Shown piece after piece: positions 44,270 to 53,586 of a stretch of DNA of 61,303 bases. The position numbers and the translations under genes were made by a program. The notes under the pieces are model-generated. The model had not been told where the DNA came from. It did not search any database and saw nothing but the letters and a program-made list of their open reading frames with translations. The number at the start of each line of letters is the position of its first letter. Positions within the stretch are counted from its first letter, which is position 1. Origin of the DNA: Salinivirgaceae bacterium (GTDB lineage Bacteria > Bacteroidota > Bacteroidia > Bacteroidales > SZUA-534); assembly GCA_024405635.1 (NCBI GenBank), contig JAKSOL010000017.1:1-61303 (forward strand), read 5' to 3'.

Positions 44270-45340
44270 TTAATGTTCGTGCTCGGCTCCCATATTCACT
44301 GCCAAACCTATAAACAATGCCGACAACATGGTGAAGATGTAGGCTTGTAGTGCTGCTACCAACAACTCAAGCACGTCCATAAACAAGACAAATGCTATTG
44401 ATACTGGTGCAATAAACACTGTTTGGAAAATAAATATGAGCGAAATGAGCGATAGCACAATAATGTGGCCTGCCGATATGTTTGCAAACAAACGTATCAT
44501 TAAGGCAAATGGTTTTGATATAACTCCAATAAACTCTACCACTGTCATTACTGGTTGCAACCACCATGGCACACCTGGCATGCTAAATTTTTCAATCCAA
44601 TAGTGCTTGCTGGCAAACACGTTGGTAAGAATCATGGTGATGAACGATAGTGTAAAGGTTACTGCTATGTTTCCTGTAAGGTTGGCCGATGCTGGCAACA
44701 AACCCAACATATTATTTATCCAAATAAAGAAGAATACTGTGAGCAGATATGGCAGAAAACGGTCGGCATTTTTGCCAAGGTTTGGTTCGGCAATGTCTTC
44801 TTTAACAAACAGTATTAGTGGTTCGGTGAAACCACGCAAACCTGTTGGCACTTGGCCATGTTTTTCGTAAGCGCGAGCCGAACCAACAAATATGAGTAGC
44901 AACAACACTGCCGATAGCATCATTGACGCTACGTTTTTGGTGATTGAAAAATCTAATGCTGCCACGTTGGTTGGATTACCAGCCTCGTCAAATTCCATTT
45001 GGCCGTATTGGTTGGCTAGGTAAATTTTTTCGTGATGCAGAATGTATTGGTTTGTGCCGCAAGTTACTGTTGCATGACCATGCTCAAACTTTGACGACAT
45101 AAATACATCAAGTTGGTTGTTGGCATATACAATAACTGGCAAAGGCATAGCCACTGGATGCAAATTACCCTCGGCATCTTTCTTGTCAAAAAAGTGCCAA
45201 TAGTGAGCATCTTTTATATGCTCCATTATGGTTTCGGTAGGATTAAATTTTTCTGCCTGTTCTGACTCGGTGTTTCCAAAAACTTGAACCGAAGTGAACA
45301 GCATCAGCGCCAATGCCGATAGTATATTTGCTACTTTCAT
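44270..45340 (-). CDS. atpB: ATP synthase a subunit with long N-terminal extension
   Basis: A 356-residue membrane subunit that forms the proton half-channels. The conserved helix with the essential Arg reads PFALMIRLFANISAGHI. Before the membrane core there is a signal-like segment (MKVANILSALALMLFTSVQV) and about 120 extra residues rich in aromatic and charged residues (KDAHYWHFFDKKD), a feature of many Bacteroidota AtpB proteins. It is the first gene of the operon. On the minus strand TACTTTTA about 70 bases upstream is a near-match to the -7 box. Confidence 0.95.
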   Translation of the reverse strand: MKVANILSALALMLFTSVQVFGNTESEQAEKFNPTETIMEHIKDAHYWHFFDKKDAEGNLHPVAMPLPVIVYANNQLDVFMSSKFEHGHATVTCGTNQYILHHEKIYLANQYGQMEFDEAGNPTNVAALDFSITKNVASMMLSAVLLLLIFVGSARAYEKHGQVPTGLRGFTEPLILFVKEDIAEPNLGKNADRFLPYLLTVFFFIWINNMLGLLPASANLTGNIAVTFTLSFITMILTNVFASKHYWIEKFSMPGVPWWLQPVMTVVEFIGVISKPFALMIRLFANISAGHIIVLSLISLIFIFQTVFIAPVSIAFVLFMDVLELLVAALQAYIFTMLSALFIGLAVNMGAEHEH

Positions 45341-45641
45341 CTTAACCTATCTTTTTCAAAAGTTAAATTTTGGTGTTTGGGCTTATTTTCCCAATCAAAA
45401 GCAACCTAAAAGTATAGAATTATTTCCGTTAGTTGAATAGTACCCTTTTCAGTTTTTGACAAAACTTTGATGCTTGCAGTAGTTTTATGCATTATAGTTG
45501 ATTGATTAACAGATTATTGAACTACACGCATTTTTTGTATATATTTTTTGTATTTGGCTTAATATGGCTTGAAAACACGAGTTTTACGTAGTTTTATTTT
45601 ACTTTTTTCATTTAGCTACATGGTTAATGCAATAAACAAAA

Positions 45642-45682
45642 AACCGCCAACAACCTCACTTTTTGCTTGGTTGCTGGCGGTT
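45642..45682 (-). terminator. 14-bp stem hairpin with T-run, upstream of atpB
   Basis: AACCGCCAACAACC (45642-45655) pairs with GGTTGCTGGCGGTT (45669-45682) with one mismatch. On the minus strand it ends in a T-run, so it can stop transcription coming from the genes at 45867-60382. The 526-base gap 45341-45866 otherwise holds the dispersed element, a second terminator and no supported gene. Confidence 0.65.
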
Positions 45683-45720
45683 GGTGGTGGTTTTCATGGC
45701 GGAGTTGGGGTTGTGTTGTA

Positions 45721-45792
45721 TATGAAGTATGGTGATGTAGTAAAAGTACAGAAACGGTTTACTTGTTTAGACTATTTGCATATATTTTTGTG
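45721..45792 (+). repeat. Dispersed intergenic element, copy B
   Basis: About 82% identical by eye to 294-364, with the same order of blocks ending in CATATATTTTT. Here the 15-bp unit occurs once and is not tandemly repeated. It points toward the 3' end of the DUF2723 gene, as copy A points toward the 3' end of ribF. Confidence 0.6.
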
Positions 45793-45813
45793 AAATTTAT
45801 ATGGTTCATGAAA

Positions 45814-45847
45814 CAAAAAAAGCGAAGCATAAATGCTTCGCTTTTTT
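45814..45847 (-). terminator. Terminator after the DUF2723 gene
   Basis: AAAAGCGAAGCAT pairs with ATGCTTCGCTTTT around a two-base loop, with T-runs on both strands; 20 bases past the stop codon. Confidence 0.92.
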
Positions 45848-45866
45848 ATTTAGTAGCTATTATAGG

Positions 45867-48800
45867 CTATTTAAACGACACGTTGCCTTGATAAACAGCT
45901 TGCATTTGTGTAAACACATCGTAAACTTTTTCAAGGAATTCGGTTGTGCCGTGTTCGCGTGTTACTTCGTAAACACATTGTGCATTGTACATACACATTT
46001 GACGTTGCGAGCTTGTTGCAGCTATGAATCGAGTGTTAGCCATGTAGTATTTCAAATCGTTTAGTGCGCGTGTCATTATGCGCATCGACATTTCCTCGGC
46101 AAGCGAGTTGAGTTTGCTATCCCACATTGAGGCCAACAAATTAACGTCGTAGTAATCGAGAGGAATTTTTTCGTCGGGCAAAATTTCAAGACAACGATTT
46201 ACAACAGCTTGAGCCGAATCGATTTTGTTTTCTTGTGCCAAGGTGCTAGCCAAACGGCCAAATGTGTTGCGCAATTTTACAATACGAATGGTTCGGCGAA
46301 TATTCTCGTCGAGATAAACTTTAGGATCGCCCATGTTGCCGTAACTGAATTTCTCCATTAGGTTTTTGTAAAGTTTATCGGAGTCGATTATACCAAGGTC
46401 GTGCATGCCGTAGGGTGAATTAACTGGCACAAGTTTGTAAGCAAAGCCATCGCATTGGAAATAGCTACGAATGCCGGTGTCGTTGCCTTGCCCAGGCGAA
46501 ACAAAGTAAATTGGGCGGTCCCAATTGCCCGATGCAATAAGGTCAAGAATCATGAAGTCGTTTTTAAGCATGTAGCGCGACGATAGTTTCCACTTCATTG
46601 TATCGACAATTTGGTTTGCAAATTTTGGGTTTACTGTACCGTTTTTAACCAATTTTCGACGCAATTCAGGAGAGATGGTCATTTTCAGATTTTTGGTTGG
46701 TATGTAGTCGGTTAGCGAGCTTGTATGAGTGCGCAATTTTGTTTTTTCATCGTCGCTAGCCACATAATCAACCACATCTTTCAGTTCGGTGTAAACATTT
46801 TCGCGGCCAGCGGTTGCTATACGTTCAAAAATATAGAGTTGGTCGCGGTTGCCAGTCTCGTACTTGTCGTGAGTAAGGCTAAATGGCACTGGTTCCGACT
46901 CGTAGTATTTTGATTTCATTTGGTCGATGTACCAATCGGTGATAAGGTAAGGCAAGCATATAACGCGAACATCGGTGCGCACACCTTCAACTTCTTGAGC
47001 GTACCACAATGGGAAAGTGTCGTTGTCGCCATTGGTGAATATTATGGCATTTGGCTCGCATGAGTTAAGGTAGTTGCGGGCCACATCGCGAGCCACGTAA
47101 CGGTTGCTGCGGTCGTGGTCGTCCCAGTTTTGTGCGCACATAATGCCGGGTACAATGGTGCAAACAACGGTGGCGGCTACTGCTGCAGGTACTTGTCCAA
47201 TTTTCTTTTCGGTAAGGAATTCGTAAATGGCAAGAACACCAAAGCCAATCCATATTGTAAATGCGTAGAACGAACCAGCGTAAGCGTAGTCGCGCTCGCG
47301 AGGTTGATTTGGATATTGGTTTAGGTAAACCACAATGGCTAAGCCAGTAAGGATAAACAATGACATAACCACCCAAAAGTTCTTTTTGTCGCGTTTTAGT
47401 TGATAAACCAAACCTAACAAGCCTAGTAGCAATGGCAAGAAATAGTATTTGTTTGTTCCAGGATTGTTGGCGTACTCGCTTGGCAAGTTGTCTTGTTTGC
47501 CTAATCGCATCTCGTCAATAAACTTGATGCCGCTAATCCAGTTACCCGACATTGAGTCGCCATCGCCTTGAATATCGTTTTGGCGGCCAACAAAGTTCCA
47601 CATAAAGTAGCGCATATACATAAAGCCTACTTGGTAGCGGAAGAAATAGCGAAGGTTTTCGCCAAAGGTTGGTTTTACAATTGTTTCTTGTTCGCCTTGG
47701 TTGTTTATCACTTTAACCTTGCGGCCTTTAATCTGTCCCCAATATTTGTATTGCTCAACGTGGTGAGGTTGAGAGCTCCACATGCGAGGGAAGAAAGTAC
47801 ACATTTTTGGGTCGTAGTTGTACTCAATTTTTTCGGTTCCCTTAACGTACACGTCTTTTCCGTCGGCAGTTTTCTTTTGCAACCAAGTGTAACCATTGTC
47901 GCCATAAGGATTTTGGTTGTCAAGAGGCGCGTTGTAGTATTGTCCGTAAATAAGCGGATTGCTGCCATATTGCTCGCGGTTAAGGTAACTAAGCAACGAG
48001 TATGCGTCTTCGGGGTCGTTTTGGTCGATTGGTGGAGTAGCCAACGAGCGAACAACTGTAACAGCGTATGAGCAGTAACCCAATATGAGCATTGCCACAC
48101 AAAGCAAAGCAATGTTTGCAAGAGGTTTGCCAAGTTTGTGAGTTTTTACAACTCCCCAGCCCATAGCCACAAGCACAGCCACCACAAAGAATAGCAAGCC
48201 TGAATTGAATCCAAAACCAAGTGAGTTTACAAAGATGCGGTCGAACACAAATCCAATTTTTACCAATCCTGGAATGATGCCCCACATTACGCTAGCCAAA
48301 ATGACACACGAGATGAGCAAAGTAACAATGAAACCTTTGGTTGTTGGTTCGTATTTTTTAAAGTAAATAACCAATGCAATGGCAGGAATGGCAAGCAAGT
48401 TGAGCAAGTGAACGCCAATTGACAAACCAATAACATAGGCAATGAGTACTAACCAACGGTTGCTGTATTTGGTGTCGCTCTGTTCTTCCCACTTCAAAAT
48501 AGCCCAAAACACAAAAGCAGTAAGCATTGACGACGATGCGTAAACCTCGCCCTCAACTGCCGAGAACCAAAATGTGTCGCTAAAAGTGTATGCCAAACTA
48601 CCAATGATGCCGCTGCCCATAATGGCAAGCATTTGACCAGTGGTCATTTGGTCTTTCACACCAACCATTTTTTTGGCTAGGTAGGTAATGGTCCAAAACA
48701 AGAACAAAATGGTGAAAGCCGAGCAGATGCCCGACATTGCGTTTACCATCATTGCAACCTTTTCAACATTGCCAAAAGCAAACTGCGAAGCAATGTTTAC

Positions 48801-48977
48801 CATAAGCATAAAGAAAGGTGCGCCAGGTGGGTGACCAACTTCAAGTTTGTAACCTGTTGAGATAAACTCGCCACAGTCCCAAAAACTGGCTGTTGGCTCA
48901 ATGGTTAGCAGATATACTATTGCCGAAATGGCAAACACTGCCCAACCAAGCAAACGGTTAATCTTCTGATAATTCAT
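45867..48977 (-). CDS. DUF2723 multi-pass membrane protein (possible GT-C glycosyltransferase)
   Basis: A 1036-residue inner-membrane protein. The first half carries about ten or more hydrophobic helices; the start is highly conserved in Bacteroidota (LTIEPTASFWDCGEFISTGY, then GHPPGAPFFM). The acidic Asp/Glu in the first loop fits a GT-C type transferase that uses lipid-linked sugars, and the family is annotated as related to protein O-mannosyltransferases. The C-terminal half is soluble and includes a TPR-like stretch. Its ATG overlaps the flippase stop (ATGA), which supports a role in glycan transfer or export. Substrate unknown. Confidence 0.88.
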   Translation of the reverse strand: MNYQKINRLLGWAVFAISAIVYLLTIEPTASFWDCGEFISTGYKLEVGHPPGAPFFMLMVNIASQFAFGNVEKVAMMVNAMSGICSAFTILFLFWTITYLAKKMVGVKDQMTTGQMLAIMGSGIIGSLAYTFSDTFWFSAVEGEVYASSSMLTAFVFWAILKWEEQSDTKYSNRWLVLIAYVIGLSIGVHLLNLLAIPAIALVIYFKKYEPTTKGFIVTLLISCVILASVMWGIIPGLVKIGFVFDRIFVNSLGFGFNSGLLFFVVAVLVAMGWGVVKTHKLGKPLANIALLCVAMLILGYCSYAVTVVRSLATPPIDQNDPEDAYSLLSYLNREQYGSNPLIYGQYYNAPLDNQNPYGDNGYTWLQKKTADGKDVYVKGTEKIEYNYDPKMCTFFPRMWSSQPHHVEQYKYWGQIKGRKVKVINNQGEQETIVKPTFGENLRYFFRYQVGFMYMRYFMWNFVGRQNDIQGDGDSMSGNWISGIKFIDEMRLGKQDNLPSEYANNPGTNKYYFLPLLLGLLGLVYQLKRDKKNFWVVMSLFILTGLAIVVYLNQYPNQPRERDYAYAGSFYAFTIWIGFGVLAIYEFLTEKKIGQVPAAVAATVVCTIVPGIMCAQNWDDHDRSNRYVARDVARNYLNSCEPNAIIFTNGDNDTFPLWYAQEVEGVRTDVRVICLPYLITDWYIDQMKSKYYESEPVPFSLTHDKYETGNRDQLYIFERIATAGRENVYTELKDVVDYVASDDEKTKLRTHTSSLTDYIPTKNLKMTISPELRRKLVKNGTVNPKFANQIVDTMKWKLSSRYMLKNDFMILDLIASGNWDRPIYFVSPGQGNDTGIRSYFQCDGFAYKLVPVNSPYGMHDLGIIDSDKLYKNLMEKFSYGNMGDPKVYLDENIRRTIRIVKLRNTFGRLASTLAQENKIDSAQAVVNRCLEILPDEKIPLDYYDVNLLASMWDSKLNSLAEEMSMRIMTRALNDLKYYMANTRFIAATSSQRQMCMYNAQCVYEVTREHGTTEFLEKVYDVFTQMQAVYQGNVSFK

Positions 48978-50422
48978 ACTATGTTTTTATTGTGTAATAA
49001 TTCAAATATTGCTCTTGCTTTAACCAACCGCAGTAGTAACGCTAACACTCCTCCAATTAGTATAATGCTTACAAAACCCACAACCCAGCTATTTACTACC
49101 ATTGGCATTGTTGTCGCAAATATCACAATTACAACTACATACACCAAACAAGCAAGTGATTTAGTTTTGTTTATAGCGAAGTCAAAAGTATAAAAAGCTA
49201 TTATTATTTGGACTATGCTAGTTAAAGTTTGGGTTAACATACTCACCACAGCAGCTCCAAATGCTCCATAACGCGGAATAACCACCAAATTGGCCATTAC
49301 GTTGAACAGCATTCCACACAACGCCACTATGTTTAACAAACGTAAACTGCCGTTGGCTGTAAGCAACGTTCCATAAATATACGTTAGCGATACTCCAACA
49401 AAACCAACCATTAACGGAGCAAATATGGCTGCTGACTCTTGAATGTGGGCATTGTAAAGCAAATCAATTATCTGGATTCGATAAACAACACAAGCAACAG
49501 TTAGCGCCACAACTGGCACAACCATCAGTATAGTTGAAAGGCGAACCAAATCGGCCACACTTTGGCGTTGCTTTATCATTTTTGAAAACATGGGCAGCAA
49601 TAGTTGCGAAAACAAAAAACCAAACATGCAAGCGGCATCGTAAATGCGAAACGACTGTGCATAAATACCTGCCTGGCAAGCTCCATTAGGCAACAAACGT
49701 TCAATCATTACCGAGTCGATGCGGTTGTAGGTTGACATTAGCAACGTTAGTATGGCAAATGGATAGCTTTGTTTAAGAACATGCATCCATTGGCGCCGAT
49801 CGAATTTTAGTTTTACCATACCAGAGTGCCACAAAACCAAGCACAATGCCACTGCTGCGGTGAGCAAATAGGTGGCGGTTTGCGCCCACACAAACCATTC
49901 GATGCGAAAAGTTGAACTTGTAACATTGCCCCAAAGCAACACACTGCATATTGCTATGAGCAAAAAACGGTCGAGTACCGAAATAATGCTATCGGTTTTA
50001 AACAATTGTAGCCCAGCAAGGTTTGATCGCAAATAAAGTATAAACGATAATAAAAACTGGTTTAACGATAGTAACCACAACATGCTTATTTGTTGGCTTG
50101 TGTAGTTACAAAGCAAAGCCGCACCAATAGTTACCGCAACATAAAGCACTCCCAAAGCCAAGCGCAAGGTTAAAATATGCTCAAACGACGATGCTAGTTC
50201 ATGCCCGTTTTGCGAAATGTGGCGATTGTTGTAGTTGGTTATACCCAAATCGAGCAACATGTTGCAAATGAGCGAAAAGTTGAACAGCGCAAAGTAGAAC
50301 CCATAACTATCGGCACCTACAACATTTTGCACTGTACGGTCGATGCCAAACACCCAAAAAGGCTTTACTAGCAAGTTGAGTGTTACAAGTAGAATAAGGT
50401 TCAGTATAAATTTTCGGTTCAA
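48974..50422 (-). CDS. Polysaccharide flippase (Wzx/MATE-like)
   Basis: A 482-residue membrane protein with about twelve to fourteen hydrophobic helices and few charged residues, as in lipid-linked oligosaccharide flippases. The start MNRKFILNLILLVTLNLLVK with KPFWVFGIDRTVQNVVG is typical of the Bacteroidota polysaccharide biosynthesis C-terminal family. It would move a lipid-linked glycan across the inner membrane. It overlaps the DUF2723 gene by 4 bases, so flipping and transfer may be coupled. Confidence 0.9.
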   Translation of the reverse strand: MNRKFILNLILLVTLNLLVKPFWVFGIDRTVQNVVGADSYGFYFALFNFSLICNMLLDLGITNYNNRHISQNGHELASSFEHILTLRLALGVLYVAVTIGAALLCNYTSQQISMLWLLSLNQFLLSFILYLRSNLAGLQLFKTDSIISVLDRFLLIAICSVLLWGNVTSSTFRIEWFVWAQTATYLLTAAVALCLVLWHSGMVKLKFDRRQWMHVLKQSYPFAILTLLMSTYNRIDSVMIERLLPNGACQAGIYAQSFRIYDAACMFGFLFSQLLLPMFSKMIKQRQSVADLVRLSTILMVVPVVALTVACVVYRIQIIDLLYNAHIQESAAIFAPLMVGFVGVSLTYIYGTLLTANGSLRLLNIVALCGMLFNVMANLVVIPRYGAFGAAVVSMLTQTLTSIVQIIIAFYTFDFAINKTKSLACLVYVVVIVIFATTMPMVVNSWVVGFVSIILIGGVLALLLRLVKARAIFELLHNKNIV

Positions 50423-50471
50423 GATTTTTGCTTTTTAGTGTCTAATAGATGAGTTGTTCAGCTTTGGCTTT

Positions 50472-52535
50472 TTATTCAGAGCCTGAGGTGGCAAATAGTT
50501 TTCCGCTAACGTTGTTACCATTTGAATTGGTTATGCGATAAATGTACACGCCCTCTCTGATGTTTGCCGCTTTCCATGTTACTTGCTTAGCTAGTCCGTT
50601 ATGCTCAAACACAACTTTACCAATAGCATCAAACACTACTATTTTTTCAATAGGTTCGCTAAACTCAAACTGAACACTATGGCTAAATGGGTTAGGATAA
50701 ACCTTTGCTATTGGTTGGTTGTAATAAACTGAATTGGTATCAATTGGAGGAACAACAACCGTTGTGTCGGGTGCCACAGTTGAAGTATCGGCAGGCACAG
50801 TTTGCGATGTTGTGTCGGCAGGTGCAACTGATGTAGTTGTGTCGGTTACCGAAAGATTAAACACAAAGGTTAGTTTTTTGCCATAATCGATTGTTATGCT
50901 CGATGTTGTAACACATTGCTTGTTTGGCACAAAGGTTACTTGAAAATTAGCTATTGAGTTGGCTGAAATAGTACCACTAGCAGGAGTTACAGCCATTACC
51001 ACTTTTGTAAAATCGGTTTGAACCATTGTATTGTACTCGGCATCGCTCAAACCATTGTTTGACACTTGAAGTTGAATTATTTTGGGCACGCCAACAAAAA
51101 GCGGTTGTTCAATTTCAAGCTGAGTAGCACTTAATTGCGCATTGTAGTCTTCAAGCACAACGTTAAGCCAAGTTGGTTTTCCGTTTTCAACCACCACGTG
51201 TTCGGTTTTAGGCAAATAGCCTTCAGCGCTGAAAGTAATGTCGTACTCGCCAGCATACAAGTAACGATAGTAATCGCCAACTCGGGCATCGGTTGTTACA
51301 AACGAGTTGTCGGCATCGTGGTTTTTAACGGTGATGGTTGCGGCTAAAGGTTCGCCTTGCGAGTTAACCACCACGCCACGCACACCGTTAAGCGCTTCGG
51401 CCATAAAATACAATAACGATTTGTGCTGATAATTCCACAGAATAGGCAACCGTTTGCTTGACACGGTTTTGGTATTTGATATTTCAACCGTAACCTCCCT
51501 ACAACCGCAATAATAATTTCGGTAATCTTGACAACCTCTGCTAATTGAATACCAATCGTAACCATTGGTTATTCCGTTATTGCAATCGTCAAAATAAGTT
51601 GTTTCGGTGCCGCGATATTTATGCACGGTGTCGCGGTAATTACCGCCCACATATTGCCACCAGTTATCGTCGGCTGTACGTTTTTCCCACGTGTCCCACG
51701 GATAGTTAAAAACCTCATTTCCCTCGTGCAAATGCACCGACAAACTGAAATGATGCTTTTTGTCGAATTCAATAAAAGCGGCTGTTTCTTCTTGACGTTT
51801 CGAAAGGTTTTCGTCAATGGTGTAACCTATTTCAGGATAGTTGCGGTTTAAATCGTAGCTATTGCCATTGTACCGAGTATAGCCAGAGAAAGTGTTATTT
51901 CCGCCATTGAATGTCCCATCGGGGTTGGCAAGCGGACAAATCCAAATTTCGGTACTATCGAGCAAGCGTGTTACTTCGGCATCGGTTTTATAATTGGTTA
52001 CCAAATGGTTAGCCATGCGCAATGCTAATACGTAACCCGAATTTTCGTTGCCATGAATTGAACTGCACAATAGTATTTCGGGGCGTGCGCGGTTGTTAAA
52101 TTCAACATCGGCCGAAATTTTAAGGGCCAGCAACCGGCGGCCGCTTGCAAGAGTGGCAATCTCCTCAAGCCTGCAAACCGACTTGTACGTGTCGGCCAAG
52201 TCTTGCATCATTTGTTCGTAGAGTTCGTAGGTTGGATATTTGTTCCAATCGGCCATTTGGTCGGCTGAAGTTGCCATGTCGGCTTTAGAACTTTTTGAAC
52301 AACTTTCTTCAACATACTGATATTTAATATGTTGGCAGTTAAACCAATTCATTTCGATATTGTTAGCATAAGCCCAAACGGTGTCGTTTTTAACCTTATC
52401 GATTGAAATATGGTTGCTTATGCTATCAATTTGCTGGCGGTTGGGATATCTGAACTTAAAATAATGTTGCTGCGCCGACAGAAGGGTGCACCATAAGAGC
52501 ATGGTAACCAATAGGTGAAAGCGCAACTTGCTCAT
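50472..52535 (-). CDS. Secreted M14 zinc carboxypeptidase with type IX secretion tail
   Basis: A 687-residue exported enzyme (signal peptide to about LLSAQ). Zinc ligands His161 and Glu164 lie in SSIHGNENSG and His270 in VHLHEGNEVF; the catalytic Glu351 lies in VTVEISNT. A carboxypeptidase-regulatory sandwich follows (about 385-450), then an Ig-like domain, a Thr/Pro-rich linker (about 575-605), and a T9SS type A sorting domain beginning AKVYPNPFSHSVQFEF and containing REGVYIYRI. It should be exported by the T9SS and cut peptides at their C-termini on the surface. Confidence 0.93.
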   Translation of the reverse strand: MSKLRFHLLVTMLLWCTLLSAQQHYFKFRYPNRQQIDSISNHISIDKVKNDTVWAYANNIEMNWFNCQHIKYQYVEESCSKSSKADMATSADQMADWNKYPTYELYEQMMQDLADTYKSVCRLEEIATLASGRRLLALKISADVEFNNRARPEILLCSSIHGNENSGYVLALRMANHLVTNYKTDAEVTRLLDSTEIWICPLANPDGTFNGGNNTFSGYTRYNGNSYDLNRNYPEIGYTIDENLSKRQEETAAFIEFDKKHHFSLSVHLHEGNEVFNYPWDTWEKRTADDNWWQYVGGNYRDTVHKYRGTETTYFDDCNNGITNGYDWYSISRGCQDYRNYYCGCREVTVEISNTKTVSSKRLPILWNYQHKSLLYFMAEALNGVRGVVVNSQGEPLAATITVKNHDADNSFVTTDARVGDYYRYLYAGEYDITFSAEGYLPKTEHVVVENGKPTWLNVVLEDYNAQLSATQLEIEQPLFVGVPKIIQLQVSNNGLSDAEYNTMVQTDFTKVVMAVTPASGTISANSIANFQVTFVPNKQCVTTSSITIDYGKKLTFVFNLSVTDTTTSVAPADTTSQTVPADTSTVAPDTTVVVPPIDTNSVYYNQPIAKVYPNPFSHSVQFEFSEPIEKIVVFDAIGKVVFEHNGLAKQVTWKAANIREGVYIYRITNSNGNNVSGKLFATSGSE

Positions 52536-52560
52536 TTTAAACTAAAAGGGGAAAAAACAA

Positions 52561-53529
52561 TTAAACATATTGCTTAATCACTTCCCAATCCTCGTCTATA
52601 ATGCGGCCGCCAATGTGACCAATTACTTTGCCCGAAAGTAGTGCGCCTAACTGACCACTTTTGCGCAACGAGTATTCTTTTGTGAGTCCGTACATAAAAC
52701 CAGCAGCAAACAAATCGCCAGCGCCAGTTGTGTCAATCACATTAGCATCAATAATGCCTATGTGTTCAATCATGTCGCCCGATTTTACAAGCGAACCACG
52801 CGAGCCTATTTTTACCACTGTGGTGTTACACATTGAGGCAATTTCGTCAAGTGCATCTTCGGCCTCTTTTCCTGAAGTAAAGGCACGCGCCTCTTCCTCA
52901 TTTGCAAAAAGAATGTCAACGTATTCGGTTACCATTTGGCGCAAAAACTCAAGATTTTCTTCCACCACATTATAGCTACCCAAGTCAAGAGCGACGGTCA
53001 TATTCAGTTTTTTCGCTATGCTCATTGCTGTTTCAACAAGTTCGTGATTTTGAACTAAATAACCTTCAACATAAAGGCAATCGTATTTTTTAAACACTTG
53101 CTCGTCAAGGTCGTCGGCCGAAAGTTCAACAGCTGCACCCAAGTGAGTTGCAAAGGTGCGTTCAGAGTCGGGAGTTATGAATGTGTTTGCACGACCTGTA
53201 TCGAAAATTGAGCTTGAAAGGTATGGTGTGATGCCGTTTTCAGTAAGGTCGTTTTGGTAAAGTGCACCAAATTCGTCGCGACCAATTTTGCCAATAAAAC
53301 CGCACTCTACGCCCAATTTTGCCAAACCATTGATAGTATTAGCAGCCGAACCACCAGCCGAAATTGAACAATTAAGACTGCTCATTTTTTGCGAAATGTT
53401 AACCAACTGCTTGTGGTCAATAAGTGTCATTGAACCTTTTGGTAAATTAAGTTCTTCCAACGGACGTGTATTCAATATTTGCACAAGCACATCAACCAAT
53501 GCGTTTCCAATTCCCAATATTTTTTTCAT
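52561..53529 (-). CDS. PfkB-family carbohydrate/nucleoside kinase (adenosine-kinase type)
   Basis: A 322-residue ribokinase-fold kinase. The N-terminal GNALVDVLV and the GGSAANTINGLAKLG block match adenosine- and sugar-kinase members. The signature near the C-terminus is DTTGAGDLFAAGF with the catalytic base Asp272. It phosphorylates a sugar or nucleoside hydroxyl with ATP; adenosine is my first guess from the GSAANT block. It sits 57 bases after holB and 25 bases before the M14 gene on the same strand. Confidence 0.9.
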   Translation of the reverse strand: MKKILGIGNALVDVLVQILNTRPLEELNLPKGSMTLIDHKQLVNISQKMSSLNCSISAGGSAANTINGLAKLGVECGFIGKIGRDEFGALYQNDLTENGITPYLSSSIFDTGRANTFITPDSERTFATHLGAAVELSADDLDEQVFKKYDCLYVEGYLVQNHELVETAMSIAKKLNMTVALDLGSYNVVEENLEFLRQMVTEYVDILFANEEEARAFTSGKEAEDALDEIASMCNTTVVKIGSRGSLVKSGDMIEHIGIIDANVIDTTGAGDLFAAGFMYGLTKEYSLRKSGQLGALLSGKVIGHIGGRIIDEDWEVIKQYV

Positions 53530-53586
53530 AGCAGTTGTTTGTTTAAGATTGTTTCTAATTGTCTAATATTCAATGCAATACTTATG

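Noticed and set aside
45569..45793. 74-codon plus-strand frame upstream of atpB
   Set aside because: It runs through the hairpin and the dispersed repeat, has no family features and no promoter.
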